DNA of 44,226 nt from an uncultured Erysipelotrichaceae bacterium (GTDB taxonomy: Bacteria; Bacillota_I; Bacilli_A; Erysipelotrichales; Erysipelotrichaceae): assembly GCA_900315225.1 (NCBI GenBank), contig OMYM01000012.1, positions 1 to 44,226 on the forward strand, given 5' to 3'. Made by a program: the position numbers and the translations under genes. The stretch's first letter is position 1; each line of letters opens with the position of its first letter. The notes under the pieces are model-generated. The model did no database searches, was not told the origin of the DNA, and worked only from the letters and a program-made list of their open reading frames with translations. This document shows positions 25,556-36,667 of the stretch, piece after piece.

Positions 25556-26123
25556 AGAAGTAAAAGATGCAGTCAAGACGGAAGTTGAGGCTGACGAAGA
25601 AAAACAAGAAAAGGAGCAGGAAACGGAAAAGGAAACCACCGCGCAGCCGGATGACGACAAGGATATGCTGATCGGAAAGAAAGACAAGGAAATCGAGGAA
25701 CTGAAGGGCCAGGTCGCGATTCTGAAGAATGAATATGCGAAGGCCTATGCTGATACCGAGAATACTCGGAAGCGTCTTCAGAAAGAATTCGAGACACGCA
25801 GCAAGTATCACATCCAGTCATTCGCGCTGGAGGTTCTTCCAGTACTGGATAATTGTGAAAGAGCCCTTGCGCAGGAAACCAATGACGAGGCTTACCGCAA
25901 AGGAGTCGAAATGATCTACAACCAGCTTCGCAATGCACTGCAAAAGGAAGGCGTGACAGAGATCGAGGCATTGAACCAGCCGTTTGACGCAAACTGGCAC
26001 CAGGCCTTGATGTCAGAGGAATGCGAAGGCGTAGAGCCAGGCATGGTCACGCAGGTTCTTCAAAAGGGCTATAAGCTAAAGGATCGACTGCTAAGGGCAG
26101 CCATGGTAAAAGTTAGCGCATAA
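25545..26123 (+). CDS. grpE: Nucleotide exchange factor GrpE
   Basis: GrpE releases ADP from DnaK. The 192-residue protein has a long acidic, Glu/Lys-rich N-terminal region predicted as coiled coil, then AYADTENTRKRLQKE and a C-terminal beta domain with FDANWHQAL, GMVTQVLQKGYKLKDRLLRA and AMVKVS. Two adjacent ATGs (25545, 25548) are possible after GGAGG at 25535-25539; the second has the better spacing. It overlaps the end of hrcA by up to 11 bases, so the two are translationally coupled. Confidence 0.95.
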   Translation: MMSEEVKDAVKTEVEADEEKQEKEQETEKETTAQPDDDKDMLIGKKDKEIEELKGQVAILKNEYAKAYADTENTRKRLQKEFETRSKYHIQSFALEVLPVLDNCERALAQETNDEAYRKGVEMIYNQLRNALQKEGVTEIEALNQPFDANWHQALMSEECEGVEPGMVTQVLQKGYKLKDRLLRAAMVKVSA

Positions 26124-27980
<1,857 letters not shown>

Positions 27981-27989
27981 ACAGTTTCT

Positions 27990-28097
27990 ACAGAATGCGG
28001 AACCCATTATGATTCCGCATTCTGTGTATCACTAATGCAAGGTTATGATGCCTTGCGCGATGGAAGCATGCATGCTTCCGCATACGACTGCGGGCAG
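27990..28097 (+). other. Hairpin cluster between dnaK and dnaJ
   Basis: Four inverted repeats follow one another: a 13-base-pair stem (27990-28002 with 28013-28025), GCAAGG with CCTTGC (28037-28042, 28051-28056), an 18-base perfect palindrome (28062-28079), and CTGC with GCAG (28088-28097). None is followed by a T run, so they are not standard terminators. TTCCGCAT occurs twice (28013-28020 and 28076-28083), and either copy can pair with ATGCGGAA at 27995-28002. RNA processing, mRNA protection or a switch are possible. Confidence 0.6.
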
Positions 28098-28156
28098 ACA
28101 AAGGATTTTCCAAAAATTTGTTCATCCCAGTATTAGCAAAGAAAGGCGACAAAGAC

Positions 28157-29290
28157 ATGGCAGATAAAAGAGACTATTACGAGGTATTGGGCGTTTCCAA
28201 AAGCGCAACTGAAGACGATATCAAACGCGCCTATCGGAAACTTGCGAAACAATACCATCCCGATATTAACAAGGAACCGGGTGCCGCGGATAAGTTCAAG
28301 GAAGTAAACGAAGCATACGAAGTATTGAGCGATCCCCAGAAGAGGCAAAACTACGACCAATTCGGCTTTGCCGGCATGGACGGCATGAACGGAATGGGTG
28401 GCTTTGGCAACTTCAGCGGCGCGGGCTTCGACGACCTTGGGGATATCTTCAGCAGCTTCTTCGGGGGTGGGTTTGGTTCGTCCTCGCGTAGCTCGCGTTC
28501 ATCCACGTCGCCGCGAAGGGGCGAAGACAAATACATGCGCATGAATGTATCCTTCATGGATGCATGCTTTGGCAAGACGGAGACAATCAACCTGACAGTC
28601 GACGAAACCTGCGATGCCTGCAAAGGCAGCGGGGCGGCGACGCCATCGGACATCTCGACTTGCGACACATGCCATGGATCAGGTAGGGTTCTAACCCAGC
28701 AAAGAACGGCATTTGGCGTATTCCAGTCGCAGAGCGTATGCCCTGATTGCCGCGGCACGGGAAAAAAGATTCGCAAGGCATGCCCGAATTGCTCAGGCAA
28801 CGGCTATGTCCGCAAGCGTGTCAGCGTTGATCTCAAGATTCCCGCAGGCATCAACAGCGGTCAGCAGCTGCGTGTTTCAGGCAAGGGCGAGCGTGGCGCC
28901 AATGGTGGTCCTAATGGCGACCTATACATCGAGATCAACGTCTTGGCGCATGAGAAGTTTGAACGCGACGGCAAGGATATCTTCCTTGACATCCCGGTTT
29001 CTACCGTCGATGCGACTCTTGGCACGACCATCGACATCCCGACCATCCATGGCGATGTGTCCATGAAGATTCCGGCGGGAACACAGGATGGCGCAAGACT
29101 CAGGCTCCGTGGCAAGGGAACAGCCGATGTGCGCGGTGGGCGACAAGGTGACCAAATTTGCACCGTAAGAATACAAGTCGACACAAACCTTACCGCAAGG
29201 GAACGCGAACTCTACAAAGAATTACAAAAGCTTCAAAACAAGCCGGAGAAAGAATCTGTCTGGGACAAGTTCAAAAAGCAATTCTCTTAG
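28157..29290 (+). CDS. dnaJ: Chaperone DnaJ (Hsp40)
   Basis: DnaJ stimulates the DnaK ATPase and delivers substrates. The 377-residue type I protein has the J domain with the HPD motif (QYHPDINK), a Gly/Phe-rich region with several GxGF-like repeats, and four zinc-binding CxxCxGxG repeats ([32 protein letters not shown]). The C-terminal substrate-binding domains follow. The start at 28157 ([12 protein letters not shown]) follows GAAAGG; an upstream in-frame ATG at 28118 adds 13 unrelated residues and has no binding site. Confidence 0.97.
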   Translation: MADKRDYYEVLGVSKSATEDDIKRAYRKLAKQYHPDINKEPGAADKFKEVNEAYEVLSDPQKRQNYDQFGFAGMDGMNGMGGFGNFSGAGFDDLGDIFSSFFGGGFGSSSRSSRSSTSPRRGEDKYMRMNVSFMDACFGKTETINLTVDETCDACKGSGAATPSDISTCDTCHGSGRVLTQQRTAFGVFQSQSVCPDCRGTGKKIRKACPNCSGNGYVRKRVSVDLKIPAGINSGQQLRVSGKGERGANGGPNGDLYIEINVLAHEKFERDGKDIFLDIPVSTVDATLGTTIDIPTIHGDVSMKIPAGTQDGARLRLRGKGTADVRGGRQGDQICTVRIQVDTNLTARERELYKELQKLQNKPEKESVWDKFKKQFS

Positions 29291-29339
29291 CGCCTTAGGC
29301 ATGTCCTAGGCGCATCAACGCAAACAAAGGAGGCGAAGA

Positions 29340-31898
29340 ATGATGAATATCGAACAGATGACAGAACAACTCGCACAAATCATCGTGCAGGCCGTAACCT
29401 CAGCCAGGCAAGCCCAAAACAGCGAGCTGACACTTGAACATATTCTTTTGGAAATGCTCAAGGACGACACGCTGGACGGCATCTGGCGCAGGCTCAATGT
29501 CGCGAAACCAGAGGCAATTCAATTTGTCCAAGACTATGCGGACAGATTGCCTACGGTGTCGGGAGGATATGAGCCAACCATCAGCCGCTATGTCAGCCAA
29601 GCCTATGACAAGGCGCTGGAAGACATGAAAAAACGCGGCGATACATACATGAGTACCGCATCGTTCCTGATTGGAATGCTAAACACCAATGCAGCAGTGA
29701 TCCAAGGGTTCAAGAAGAGTTTCCTGGTCAACGCAAAGAATGCCGCAAAGGCAGAGGAAGAAAGGAGAGGTGGCATTGTGATGGATGAGAAGACGAATGA
29801 AAGCCAGCTCGACGCCCTTAGCAAATATGGGCACGACCTGGTGGCGGATGTAAAAGACGGAAAGATCGACCCTGTCATTGGCAGGGATGATGAAATCCGC
29901 CGTGTAATCGAGATTCTTTCAAGGAAGACAAAAAACAACCCAGTCTTGATCGGCGAACCGGGCGTAGGCAAGACGGCGATCGTCGAAGGGCTTGCATGGC
30001 GCATCATGAAAGGCGATGTCCCGCTTGGCTTAAAGGACAAGCGACTGATCGAGCTTGACATGGGCGCAATGATCGCAGGCGCAAAGTATCGCGGTGAATT
30101 CGAGGAAAGGCTCAAAGGCGTTTTGAAGCAGGTTGAAGAGGCAGATGGCGGAATCATCCTGTTCATCGATGAACTCCATAACCTGGTAGGCGCAGGAAAG
30201 ACCGAAGGTTCCATGGATGCCGCAAATCTCTTGAAACCTATGCTTGCAAGAGGCGAACTGAAGTGCATTGGCGCAACAACGTTCGACGAATACCGCAAAT
30301 ACATCGAAAAAGACAGAGCGCTTGAAAGGCGTTTCCAGAAGATCATGGTGCAGGAGCCAACGGTGGAAGACACAATCTCCATCTTGCGTGGTCTAAAAGA
30401 CCGCTTCGAATCGCACCATGGCGTGCAAATCAAGGATGAAGCAATCATTGCGGCCGCATCATTGTCCAATCGATACATCACAGATCGTTTCCTTCCCGAC
30501 AAGGCAATCGACTTGATCGATGAGGCATGCGCAAGCATCCGCGTTGAAATGGACTCCATGCCGCAAGAACTGGACGAACTTTCAAGGAAAATCATGACGC
30601 TGCAGATCGAGGAAACCTCTCTGCACGATGAAACAGATCCCAAGGCGCTTGAAAGACTTGGCGAGATTCGAAAGGAACTTGCTGATCTAAACGAAACCAA
30701 GGAGAAGAAATTCTCCCAATGGAAACATGAAAAAGAGCAGATGGATGGCGTCAAAGACTCCAAGGAACGCTTGGAGAAGGCAAAGCTTGAATTGACGCAA
30801 GCGGAAAACGATGCCGACTACGAGCGTGCCGCAAAATTGAAATACGACACAATCCCTTCGCTGGAAAAGACAATCCGCGAAGCCGAGGCAAACGATGGGA
30901 CACGGATGATCCAGCAGCTTGTCGATGAAGACTTGATCGCAAGGATTGTCTCCCGTTGGACGCACATCGAAGTCAGCCGCCTGATGTCCACTGAACGCCA
31001 GAAAATCCTTCACCTGCACGAAGTGCTGCAGAACAGGGTCATGGGGCAGGACGAAGCATTGCGCCTTGTCAGCGATGCAATCATGCGTTCAAAGGCGAAT
31101 GTCCAAGATGAAAACAGGCCTTTGGGAAGCTTCTTGTTCCTAGGGCCTACCGGCGTAGGCAAGACCGAGGTCGCAAAAGCCTTGGCACAGCAATTGTTTG
31201 ACGATGAAAGCCGCATTGTCCGAATCGACATGTCGGAATACATGGAGAAATTCAGTGTCTCAAGGCTGATTGGCGCTCCTCCAGGATACGTAGGATACGA
31301 GGAAGGCGGACAATTGACTGAAGCGGTGCGCCGAATGCCATATAGCATTGTCCTGTTGGACGAAATCGAAAAAGCGCATCCAGATGTATTCAACATCCTG
31401 CTTCAGATACTCGACGATGGGCGAATCACCGACTCGAAGGGCGTTACCGTTGATTTCAAGAACACCATCATCGTCATGACGTCAAACCTTGGCTCGCAAT
31501 ATGCCTTTGACGGCGATTCTGCGCAACGCAAGGATCGCTACATGGAAGAAGTCAGACGCTTCTTCAAGCCAGAGCTGATCAATAGAATCGATGAAATCAT
31601 CGTATTCAACTCATTGACCGACACGGCTTTGAAGCAGATCGCCGATAAGTTCCTGAAGCAGCTGGAAAACCGTCTTGCGGAAAGGGATATTCATTTGTCC
31701 GTTTCCGATGAAGCAAAGGCAAGGATCATCGAATGCGGCGCCGATGCATTGTACGGGGCACGCCCGATGAAGCGCCATATCCAGCGTGAAATCGAGACTC
31801 AGGTTGCCAGGGTCATTCTAGAAAACCCAGATATCCAAGGCCAAACAATCACCGTTGATGCCAATGACGAAGGCTATCTGGTACAGGCGCACAAATAG
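29340..31898 (+). CDS. clpB: ATP-dependent disaggregase ClpB
   Basis: ClpB, with DnaK, pulls apart protein aggregates. The 852 residues hold an N domain (about 1-150), a first AAA+ module with Walker A GEPGVGKT (205-212) and [12 protein letters not shown], a coiled-coil middle domain, and a second AAA+ module with GPTGVGKT (602-609) and LLDEIEKAH. Pore loops [10 protein letters not shown] and GYVGYEEGG are present. It lacks a ClpP-docking loop as far as I can see. AAAGGAGG precedes two adjacent ATGs (29340, 29343). Its place at the end of the CIRCE-controlled operon implies HrcA control. Confidence 0.96.
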   Translation: MMNIEQMTEQLAQIIVQAVTSARQAQNSELTLEHILLEMLKDDTLDGIWRRLNVAKPEAIQFVQDYADRLPTVSGGYEPTISRYVSQAYDKALEDMKKRGDTYMSTASFLIGMLNTNAAVIQGFKKSFLVNAKNAAKAEEERRGGIVMDEKTNESQLDALSKYGHDLVADVKDGKIDPVIGRDDEIRRVIEILSRKTKNNPVLIGEPGVGKTAIVEGLAWRIMKGDVPLGLKDKRLIELDMGAMIAGAKYRGEFEERLKGVLKQVEEADGGIILFIDELHNLVGAGKTEGSMDAANLLKPMLARGELKCIGATTFDEYRKYIEKDRALERRFQKIMVQEPTVEDTISILRGLKDRFESHHGVQIKDEAIIAAASLSNRYITDRFLPDKAIDLIDEACASIRVEMDSMPQELDELSRKIMTLQIEETSLHDETDPKALERLGEIRKELADLNETKEKKFSQWKHEKEQMDGVKDSKERLEKAKLELTQAENDADYERAAKLKYDTIPSLEKTIREAEANDGTRMIQQLVDEDLIARIVSRWTHIEVSRLMSTERQKILHLHEVLQNRVMGQDEALRLVSDAIMRSKANVQDENRPLGSFLFLGPTGVGKTEVAKALAQQLFDDESRIVRIDMSEYMEKFSVSRLIGAPPGYVGYEEGGQLTEAVRRMPYSIVLLDEIEKAHPDVFNILLQILDDGRITDSKGVTVDFKNTIIVMTSNLGSQYAFDGDSAQRKDRYMEEVRRFFKPELINRIDEIIVFNSLTDTALKQIADKFLKQLENRLAERDIHLSVSDEAKARIIECGADALYGARPMKRHIQREIETQVARVILENPDIQGQTITVDANDEGYLVQAHK

Positions 31899-31906
31899 TA
31901 TTGCAA

Positions 31907-31931
31907 GGGGTCGGCGAAAGCCGCCCCTTTT
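31907..31931 (+). terminator. Intrinsic terminator after clpB
   Basis: GGGG-T-CGGC (31907-31915), GAAA tetraloop, GCCG-CCCC (31920-31927) with one bulged T, followed by TTTT. It ends the heat-shock operon. Confidence 0.8.
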
Positions 31932-31935
31932 CATA

Positions 31936-31944
31936 TGCTATAAT
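31936..31944 (+). promoter_or_regulatory. Candidate promoter of the CapA-like gene
   Basis: An extended -10, TGC followed by TATAAT, lies 18 bases before the ATG at 31963. A -35 would fall within the preceding terminator stem and is not recognisable. Confidence 0.6.
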
Positions 31945-31962
31945 GTGAAACGGAGGTTTTTC

Positions 31963-33171
31963 ATGAATTATCGTTCGCTTATTTTCTGCCTTCTTTCTGC
32001 AGTGTTTATAATGTCTTCGGGATGTGCAATCGAATCACTTCATGCCGATGATAATGATGTCATTGAAAGCCTGGTCATAGCGTCTTCTTCAGTGGAAGAA
32101 GACACGCCTGATGTCGTTGTCCCAACCCCGACACCCGCCCCGCAGCCGCAAGAATACAGGGCTTCTCTGTTCATGACTGGCGATGCCTTGATCCATGGGT
32201 CGATTTGGCTGGATTCCATGACTTCAAGCGGATACGACTTTTCCGACAAGGTGGAAAGAATCGCCCAGGTCGCTTCAAAATACGATTTGCGCTACTATAA
32301 CCAGGAAACAATCATTGGCGGCGATGAACGCGGTCCTTCTGGCTATCCGCAATTCAACACGCCTAGCCAATGGGGAGATGCAATGTACGATGCTGGCTTC
32401 AACCTTGTCTCTACCGCCACCAACCATTGCCTTGACCAAGGCGCTTCTGGCATTGAGAATTCCTTGCGCTATTGGGCAGGCAAGGAAGGGGTTGTTACCG
32501 CAGGGACATACCTTACTAAAGAAGACCAAGAAGCCATCGTTGTCCACGAGATCAATGGCATCACCTATGCGTTTTTTTCCTGGACATACGGCATGAACGG
32601 ATTGTCTGCGCCAATAGATAGACCATACATGGTCAATTGCTATGCAGGAAGAGAACAGGAGATGCTCGATCAGGTCGCAAAAGCAGACAAAATGTGCGAT
32701 GTAGTCATCATTGCAATGCATTGGGGAACAGAATACTCCATGTCCGTCAACGATGAACAACACGACCTTGCCCGCAAGCTATCGGATGCCGGCGCCGATA
32801 TCATTATCGGCAACCATCCCCATGTCATAGAGCCAATGGAATGGATCAATGGAAAGACGATCTGTTTCTATGCCATGGGAAACATGATCAGCGCGCAAAG
32901 CGGGGAAGAAAACCTTGTCGCGGTCATGGCAGGTCTTGACATCGTCAAGACAGTGACAGGCGAAGTGATTGATGTAAAGATTGAGAATGTGCGCGCCGAC
33001 CTCTTGTGGACAACCTATCGCCGCATATCAAGCGATCTTGTGGACAACGTCAAGGTGTATCCATTCAACGAACTCACCGATGATATTCTTTGGAACCACG
33101 AGGAAATATACAAGAAATATCTCGCCATCCTGCAAAGCCTTGACGATTCCATCGCCATTGGCGGCGTCTAG
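31963..33171 (+). CDS. CapA-family lipoprotein (PgsA-like metallophosphoesterase fold)
   Basis: CapA/PgsA proteins belong to the calcineurin-like phosphoesterase superfamily; some take part in poly-gamma-glutamate capsule synthesis. The 402-residue protein has a signal peptide with a lipobox-like MSSGC (Cys21). A low-complexity stretch, VVPTPTPAPQPQ, probably spans the wall, and the catalytic domain follows. Visible motifs are FMTGDALIH, the ATNHCLDQG region, MHWGTEYS and IIIGNHPHVIEPMEW. CGGAGG precedes the ATG. It is followed after 19 bases by an unrecognised gene. No other capsule genes are near, so a role in capsule is not shown. Confidence 0.85.
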   Translation: MNYRSLIFCLLSAVFIMSSGCAIESLHADDNDVIESLVIASSSVEEDTPDVVVPTPTPAPQPQEYRASLFMTGDALIHGSIWLDSMTSSGYDFSDKVERIAQVASKYDLRYYNQETIIGGDERGPSGYPQFNTPSQWGDAMYDAGFNLVSTATNHCLDQGASGIENSLRYWAGKEGVVTAGTYLTKEDQEAIVVHEINGITYAFFSWTYGMNGLSAPIDRPYMVNCYAGREQEMLDQVAKADKMCDVVIIAMHWGTEYSMSVNDEQHDLARKLSDAGADIIIGNHPHVIEPMEWINGKTICFYAMGNMISAQSGEENLVAVMAGLDIVKTVTGEVIDVKIENVRADLLWTTYRRISSDLVDNVKVYPFNELTDDILWNHEEIYKKYLAILQSLDDSIAIGGV

Positions 33172-33190
33172 GCGAAAAGGAGGACAGCAT

Positions 33191-33730
33191 ATGGAACTAT
33201 CCCAGGAAAAAGCGCAAATCGCATATGTGCTTTTATGGTCGCAGATGAAAAACGGCCGGCTTCATTTTTCCGATATCTTCGACATCCGTTTTCGCAAGAG
33301 AATCATGCGAAACATTCTCGGTCGTAACCAATCGGTTTTCGATAGCGATGAAGAATATCAAAAGCTGTTCGAACGCCATGTACTTGAGCAAGCCGTTGGC
33401 TATCCCAAGCCGCTATTGCAGTCGGACGAGGATTTTACCCGTATCGCTGAAAGCAAAGTCTACGCACAGGTATTAGGACGGGAAAAACGGGTGTTCGAGG
33501 ATATGTCACAGTTCCGCAACGAAGCCTATATCAAGGCATTGGAGAAAGCCTCAGGCCTCAAAAAACAGCCACAGGAAAGCTCTGCGCGCTTTATTCGAAG
33601 GGCAAAGCCTGCAGCATGGCAAAAGGAAACGGGTGTAAAGAAACTAATCCTTGAATCCGATGATCATGTGGTTGAAAGAGCTAAGAAAGAATTGACAAGA
33701 ATGATATTGAAGAACAATAACTTTCAATGA
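33191..33730 (+). CDS. Unrecognised protein with five 26-residue repeats
   Basis: I do not recognise this 179-residue protein. It has no signal peptide or membrane segment, is rich in Lys, Arg and Glu, and is probably cytoplasmic. Glycines at 44, 70, 96, 122 and 148 are exactly 26 residues apart. Each is followed eight residues later by Ser or Asp (52, 78, 104, 130, 156), 12 later by Tyr, Phe or Val (56, 82, 108, 134, 160), and 16 later mostly by Ala. A worn copy may precede them (SDIF near 27-30). The pattern suggests stacked helical hairpins. AAAAGGAGG precedes the ATG at 33191. It lies 19 bases after the CapA-like gene and is probably cotranscribed with it. Confidence 0.8.
   Translation: MELSQEKAQIAYVLLWSQMKNGRLHFSDIFDIRFRKRIMRNILGRNQSVFDSDEEYQKLFERHVLEQAVGYPKPLLQSDEDFTRIAESKVYAQVLGREKRVFEDMSQFRNEAYIKALEKASGLKKQPQESSARFIRRAKPAAWQKETGVKKLILESDDHVVERAKKELTRMILKNNNFQ
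33320..33709 (+). repeat. Five tandem 78-base coding units (26-residue protein repeats)
   Basis: Codons 44-173 of the unrecognised gene comprise five units of exactly 26 codons. The signal is in the protein; the DNA copies have diverged beyond easy recognition, so this is an old duplication without gaps. Conserved positions per unit are Gly at 1, Ser/Asp at 9, an aromatic or Val at 13 and Ala or Phe at 17. Confidence 0.7.
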
Positions 33731-33766
33731 TTTTCAGAAAGAAGATTCTTCATTTTCAAATATCGC

Positions 33767-33795
33767 TTGCAAAACAAAGAACTTGCCTATATAAT
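33767..33795 (+). promoter_or_regulatory. Promoter of the arginine operon
   Basis: TTGCAA (33767-33772) and consensus TATAAT (33790-33795) are exactly 17 bases apart. The T-box leader begins a few bases downstream. Confidence 0.8.
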
Positions 33796-33801
33796 GTCGC
33801 A

Positions 33802-34035
33802 CAAGGCGAGGAAAGGAAGTAGTACCTTCGCAAAAGCCTCAAAGCGAGCCCTGAATGGTGGAAGTGGGCGGGGGAAAGCGTTGGGAACGTGTCCTGGAGC
33901 CGGATCCGCGAAGCATTGCGAGCGGAATCCCGTTGCCCGCGTTAAGGGTTTGAGTGCCTGCGCAATCGCGCGGGAACAAAGGTGGTACCGCGGATTATAA
34001 TTTCGTCCTTTGGGCAATCGCTCAAAGGACTTTTT
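33802..34035 (+). promoter_or_regulatory. T-box leader of the arginine operon (tRNA-sensing riboswitch)
   Basis: This leader binds uncharged tRNA and lets transcription continue when the amino acid is scarce. Stem I elements are visible: GGAAGTAGTA (AGTA motif, 33815-33824) and the distal loop GAATGGTGGAAGTGG. The T-box AAAGGTGGTACCGCGG is at 33978-33993; its AAAGG (33978-33982) can pair with CCTTT (34007-34011) as antiterminator. The competing terminator is GTCCTTTG (34005-34012) with CAAAGGAC (34023-34030) and five T residues. A candidate specifier codon, CGT (Arg), is at 33888-33890 in GGGAACGTG. The specifier is tentative; the T-box class is certain. It fills the only stretch of over 300 bases without a gene (33731-34059). 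Confidence 0.93.
34005..34035 (+). terminator. Regulated terminator of the T-box leader
   Basis: GTCCTTTG/CAAAGGAC, extended inward by GC pairs, and TTTTT. It is mutually exclusive with the T-box antiterminator, which uses the same CCTTT. Confidence 0.9.
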
Positions 34036-34059
34036 GTTTAAGAGACAAGGAGATTGAAA

Positions 34060-35283
34060 ATGAAAAAAGAAGACATCAAGAAAGTTGTCCTCGCCTATAG
34101 CGGCGGGCTTGACACATCCATCATCATTCCATGGCTGAAGGAAAACTACAACAATTGCGAGGTTATTGCGGTTTCCGGCAACGTTGGCCAGGCGGACGAG
34201 TTGGATGGACTAGAAGAAAAAGCGAAAAAGACTGGCGCTTCAAAGCTTTACGTCCTGGATCTGACGGATGAATATGTGGACGACTTCATCATTCCTACCA
34301 TGCAAGCTGGCGCAAAGTATGAAGAATATTTGCTGGGAACATCCCATGCACGCCCCATCATCGCCAAAGGCTTGGTTGAAATCGCCAAGAAAGAAAACGC
34401 CGATGCCATCTGCCATGGCTGCACGGGCAAAGGCAACGACCAAGTTAGGTTTGAGCTTGCGATCAAGCACTTTGCGCCCGAGATGCATGTCATAGCCCCA
34501 TGGAGAGAATGGACGATCAAGAGCAGGGACGAGGAGATCGACTATGCCGAGGCGCACAACATCCCATTGAGAATCAGCCGCGAGACAAATTACTCCAAGG
34601 ACAAAAACCTGTGGCATTTGAGCCACGAAGGCCTTGACCTCGAAAATCCCGCAAACGAGCCACAGTACGAGAAGCCAGGCTTCCTTGAAATGAGCGTCTC
34701 GCCCCTAGAAGCTCCAGACGCACCAGAATACATTTCCCTGGATTTTGAAAAAGGCAAGCCAATTGCGCTCAATGGCGAAAAGATGAGTGCCAAGGATATT
34801 ATCCTTGCTCTTAACAAGCTGGGCGGCAAGCATGGCATTGGTCTTTTGGATATTGTTGAAAACAGACTTGTCGGAATGAAGAGCAGGGGCATCTATGAAA
34901 CGCCAGGCGGAACGATCCTGTATGCGGCGCACAATTACCTCGAAACCATTACCATCGACAAGATGACGGCGCACAAGAAACAAGAACTCGCCATTACCTT
35001 TGGCGAACTCGTGTACAACGGACAATGGTTCACACCTCTTAGAGAGGCATTGAGCGCATTTGTGGACAAGACACAAGAGCATGTGACTGGATCCGTCAAG
35101 CTAAGGCTCTACAAGGGAAACATCATCAAGGCAGGCGTCACATCGCCATTCTCGCTCTATAGCGATGCGCTTGCGACATTTGATGAATCCGACTACGACC
35201 AGAAGGATTCCGCCGGCTTTATCAATCTCTATGGCCTGCCGATCAAGGTGCAGGCATTGGTAGACGCAAAGAACAAGGAGTAG
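34060..35283 (+). CDS. argG: Argininosuccinate synthase
   Basis: ArgG joins citrulline and aspartate with ATP. The 407-residue protein has the PP-loop AYSGGLDTS at residues 12-20, the conserved [14 protein letters not shown] and the [14 protein letters not shown] stretch. The start at 34060 follows AAGGAG; a TTG two codons upstream is less likely. As first gene after the T-box, it would respond first to arginine starvation. argH follows after four bases. Confidence 0.97.
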   Translation: MKKEDIKKVVLAYSGGLDTSIIIPWLKENYNNCEVIAVSGNVGQADELDGLEEKAKKTGASKLYVLDLTDEYVDDFIIPTMQAGAKYEEYLLGTSHARPIIAKGLVEIAKKENADAICHGCTGKGNDQVRFELAIKHFAPEMHVIAPWREWTIKSRDEEIDYAEAHNIPLRISRETNYSKDKNLWHLSHEGLDLENPANEPQYEKPGFLEMSVSPLEAPDAPEYISLDFEKGKPIALNGEKMSAKDIILALNKLGGKHGIGLLDIVENRLVGMKSRGIYETPGGTILYAAHNYLETITIDKMTAHKKQELAITFGELVYNGQWFTPLREALSAFVDKTQEHVTGSVKLRLYKGNIIKAGVTSPFSLYSDALATFDESDYDQKDSAGFINLYGLPIKVQALVDAKNKE

Positions 35284-35287
35284 GCCA

Positions 35288-36667
35288 ATGGCAAAGATGT
35301 GGGCGGGAAGAACCGCTGGAAATACCGATCAAATCGCCGATGATTTCAATTCATCGATTCGTTTCGACAGCCGCATGTATGAAGAAGACATCACGGGATC
35401 AATCGCCCATGCGCACATGCTTGCGGCCAAGGGCATTATCCCAATGGAGGCGGCAGAGCATATCATAGAGGGATTGCGTTCCATCATTGCGGACTTGAAA
35501 GAAGGAAAGCTTGACTTCGACCCCGCAAGCGAGGACATCCATATGTTTGTCGAGCAAATCCTTACGCAACGCATTGGGGACGAAGGAAAAATGCTGCATA
35601 CGGCGCGCAGTCGCAACGATCAGGTTGCCCTGGATATCCGCATGTACCTTCGAAACAAGTCGTCTGACTTGCAATCGCTACTTAAGGAGCTTGTCGGTGT
35701 CCTTGCCAAAAAGGCAAAGGAAAACGCCGAGGTGATTCTTCCCGGCTACACACATCTGCAACGCGCCCAACCCATCACGTTTGGCCATCATTTGATGGCC
35801 TACGCCTGGATGTTCCTCAGGGACATATCCCGTCTCCAAGATGCTTCCAAGCGCATGAATCTGTCTCCCATCGGTTGTTGCGCATTGGCGGGAACCACCT
35901 ATGACACAGACAGACGCATGGAAGCGAAGGAACTAGGCTTCGATGGAATCGTTCCCAACTCGCTGGATGGCGTATCCGACCGTGACTTTAGCATTGAGAT
36001 TCTTTCAGCGATCTCCATATGCATGATGCACCTGTCCCGCTTTTGCGAGGAGATCATCCTGTTCTCTAGCTGGGAATTCCATTTTATTGAACTAGATGAC
36101 AGATATACCACGGGATCATCGATCATGCCGCAGAAGAAAAACCCTGACATGGCAGAGCTGATCAGAGGTAAGACAGGAAGAGTGTATGGCGATCTGATGT
36201 CCTTGTTAACGGTGATGAAAGGGATTCCCTTGGCATACAACAAGGACATGCAGGAAGACAAGGAACCTGTCTTTGACGCAATCGACACATTGGAAATGTG
36301 CCTCAAGGTATTCACCCCTATGATTGACACCATGCGCGTCAATGAGGAAGCCATGGCACTGGCAGCGAAAAAGGGATTCATCAACGCAACCGACCTGGCC
36401 GACTACCTTGTCGCAAAAGGACTGCCTTTTAGAACAGCGTACAAAATTTCCGGTGGGATTGTCGCAGAATGTATCCAAAAGGGCATATCCCTGGAAGAAA
36501 TGTCCTTGGATGAATATAACGCACACAGCCCGTTGTTTGACGAAAACGTCTATCAGGCAATCGATATCAGGACATGCGTGGAAAGACGCATCTCAGAGGG
36601 TGGAACCGGCTTTGAATCGGTCTACAGGCAAATTGAAGATGTCAAAGACATCCTGGAGAAACTATGA
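35288..36667 (+). CDS. argH: Argininosuccinate lyase
   Basis: ArgH splits argininosuccinate into arginine and fumarate, the last step of the pathway. The 459 residues match the fumarase/aspartase superfamily. Evidence is MWAGRTAGNTDQIADDFNSS at the start, HTARSRNDQVALDIR, GYTHLQRAQPITFGHH and the signature GSSIMPQKKNPD near residues 277-288. It has a four-base gap after argG and a four-base overlap (ATGA) with argC. Having the last two pathway steps first in the operon is common in Bacillota. Confidence 0.97.
   Translation: MAKMWAGRTAGNTDQIADDFNSSIRFDSRMYEEDITGSIAHAHMLAAKGIIPMEAAEHIIEGLRSIIADLKEGKLDFDPASEDIHMFVEQILTQRIGDEGKMLHTARSRNDQVALDIRMYLRNKSSDLQSLLKELVGVLAKKAKENAEVILPGYTHLQRAQPITFGHHLMAYAWMFLRDISRLQDASKRMNLSPIGCCALAGTTYDTDRRMEAKELGFDGIVPNSLDGVSDRDFSIEILSAISICMMHLSRFCEEIILFSSWEFHFIELDDRYTTGSSIMPQKKNPDMAELIRGKTGRVYGDLMSLLTVMKGIPLAYNKDMQEDKEPVFDAIDTLEMCLKVFTPMIDTMRVNEEAMALAAKKGFINATDLADYLVAKGLPFRTAYKISGGIVAECIQKGISLEEMSLDEYNAHSPLFDENVYQAIDIRTCVERRISEGGTGFESVYRQIEDVKDILEKL

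Noticed and set aside
29290..29313. Possible terminator between dnaJ and clpB
   Set aside because: GCGCCT/AGGCGC pair across a large loop with no T run; clpB follows closely with no promoter, so read-through is expected.
29603..30763. 386-codon antisense open frame across clpB
   Set aside because: Low-complexity Ser-rich translation typical of the complement of a real gene; no ribosome binding site or family match.
33191..33730. Nebulin-like repeats (SDxxY motif in the repeat protein)
   Set aside because: Nebulin repeats are about 35 residues and eukaryotic. Here the period is 26 and the full SDxxYK motif appears only loosely in one unit.
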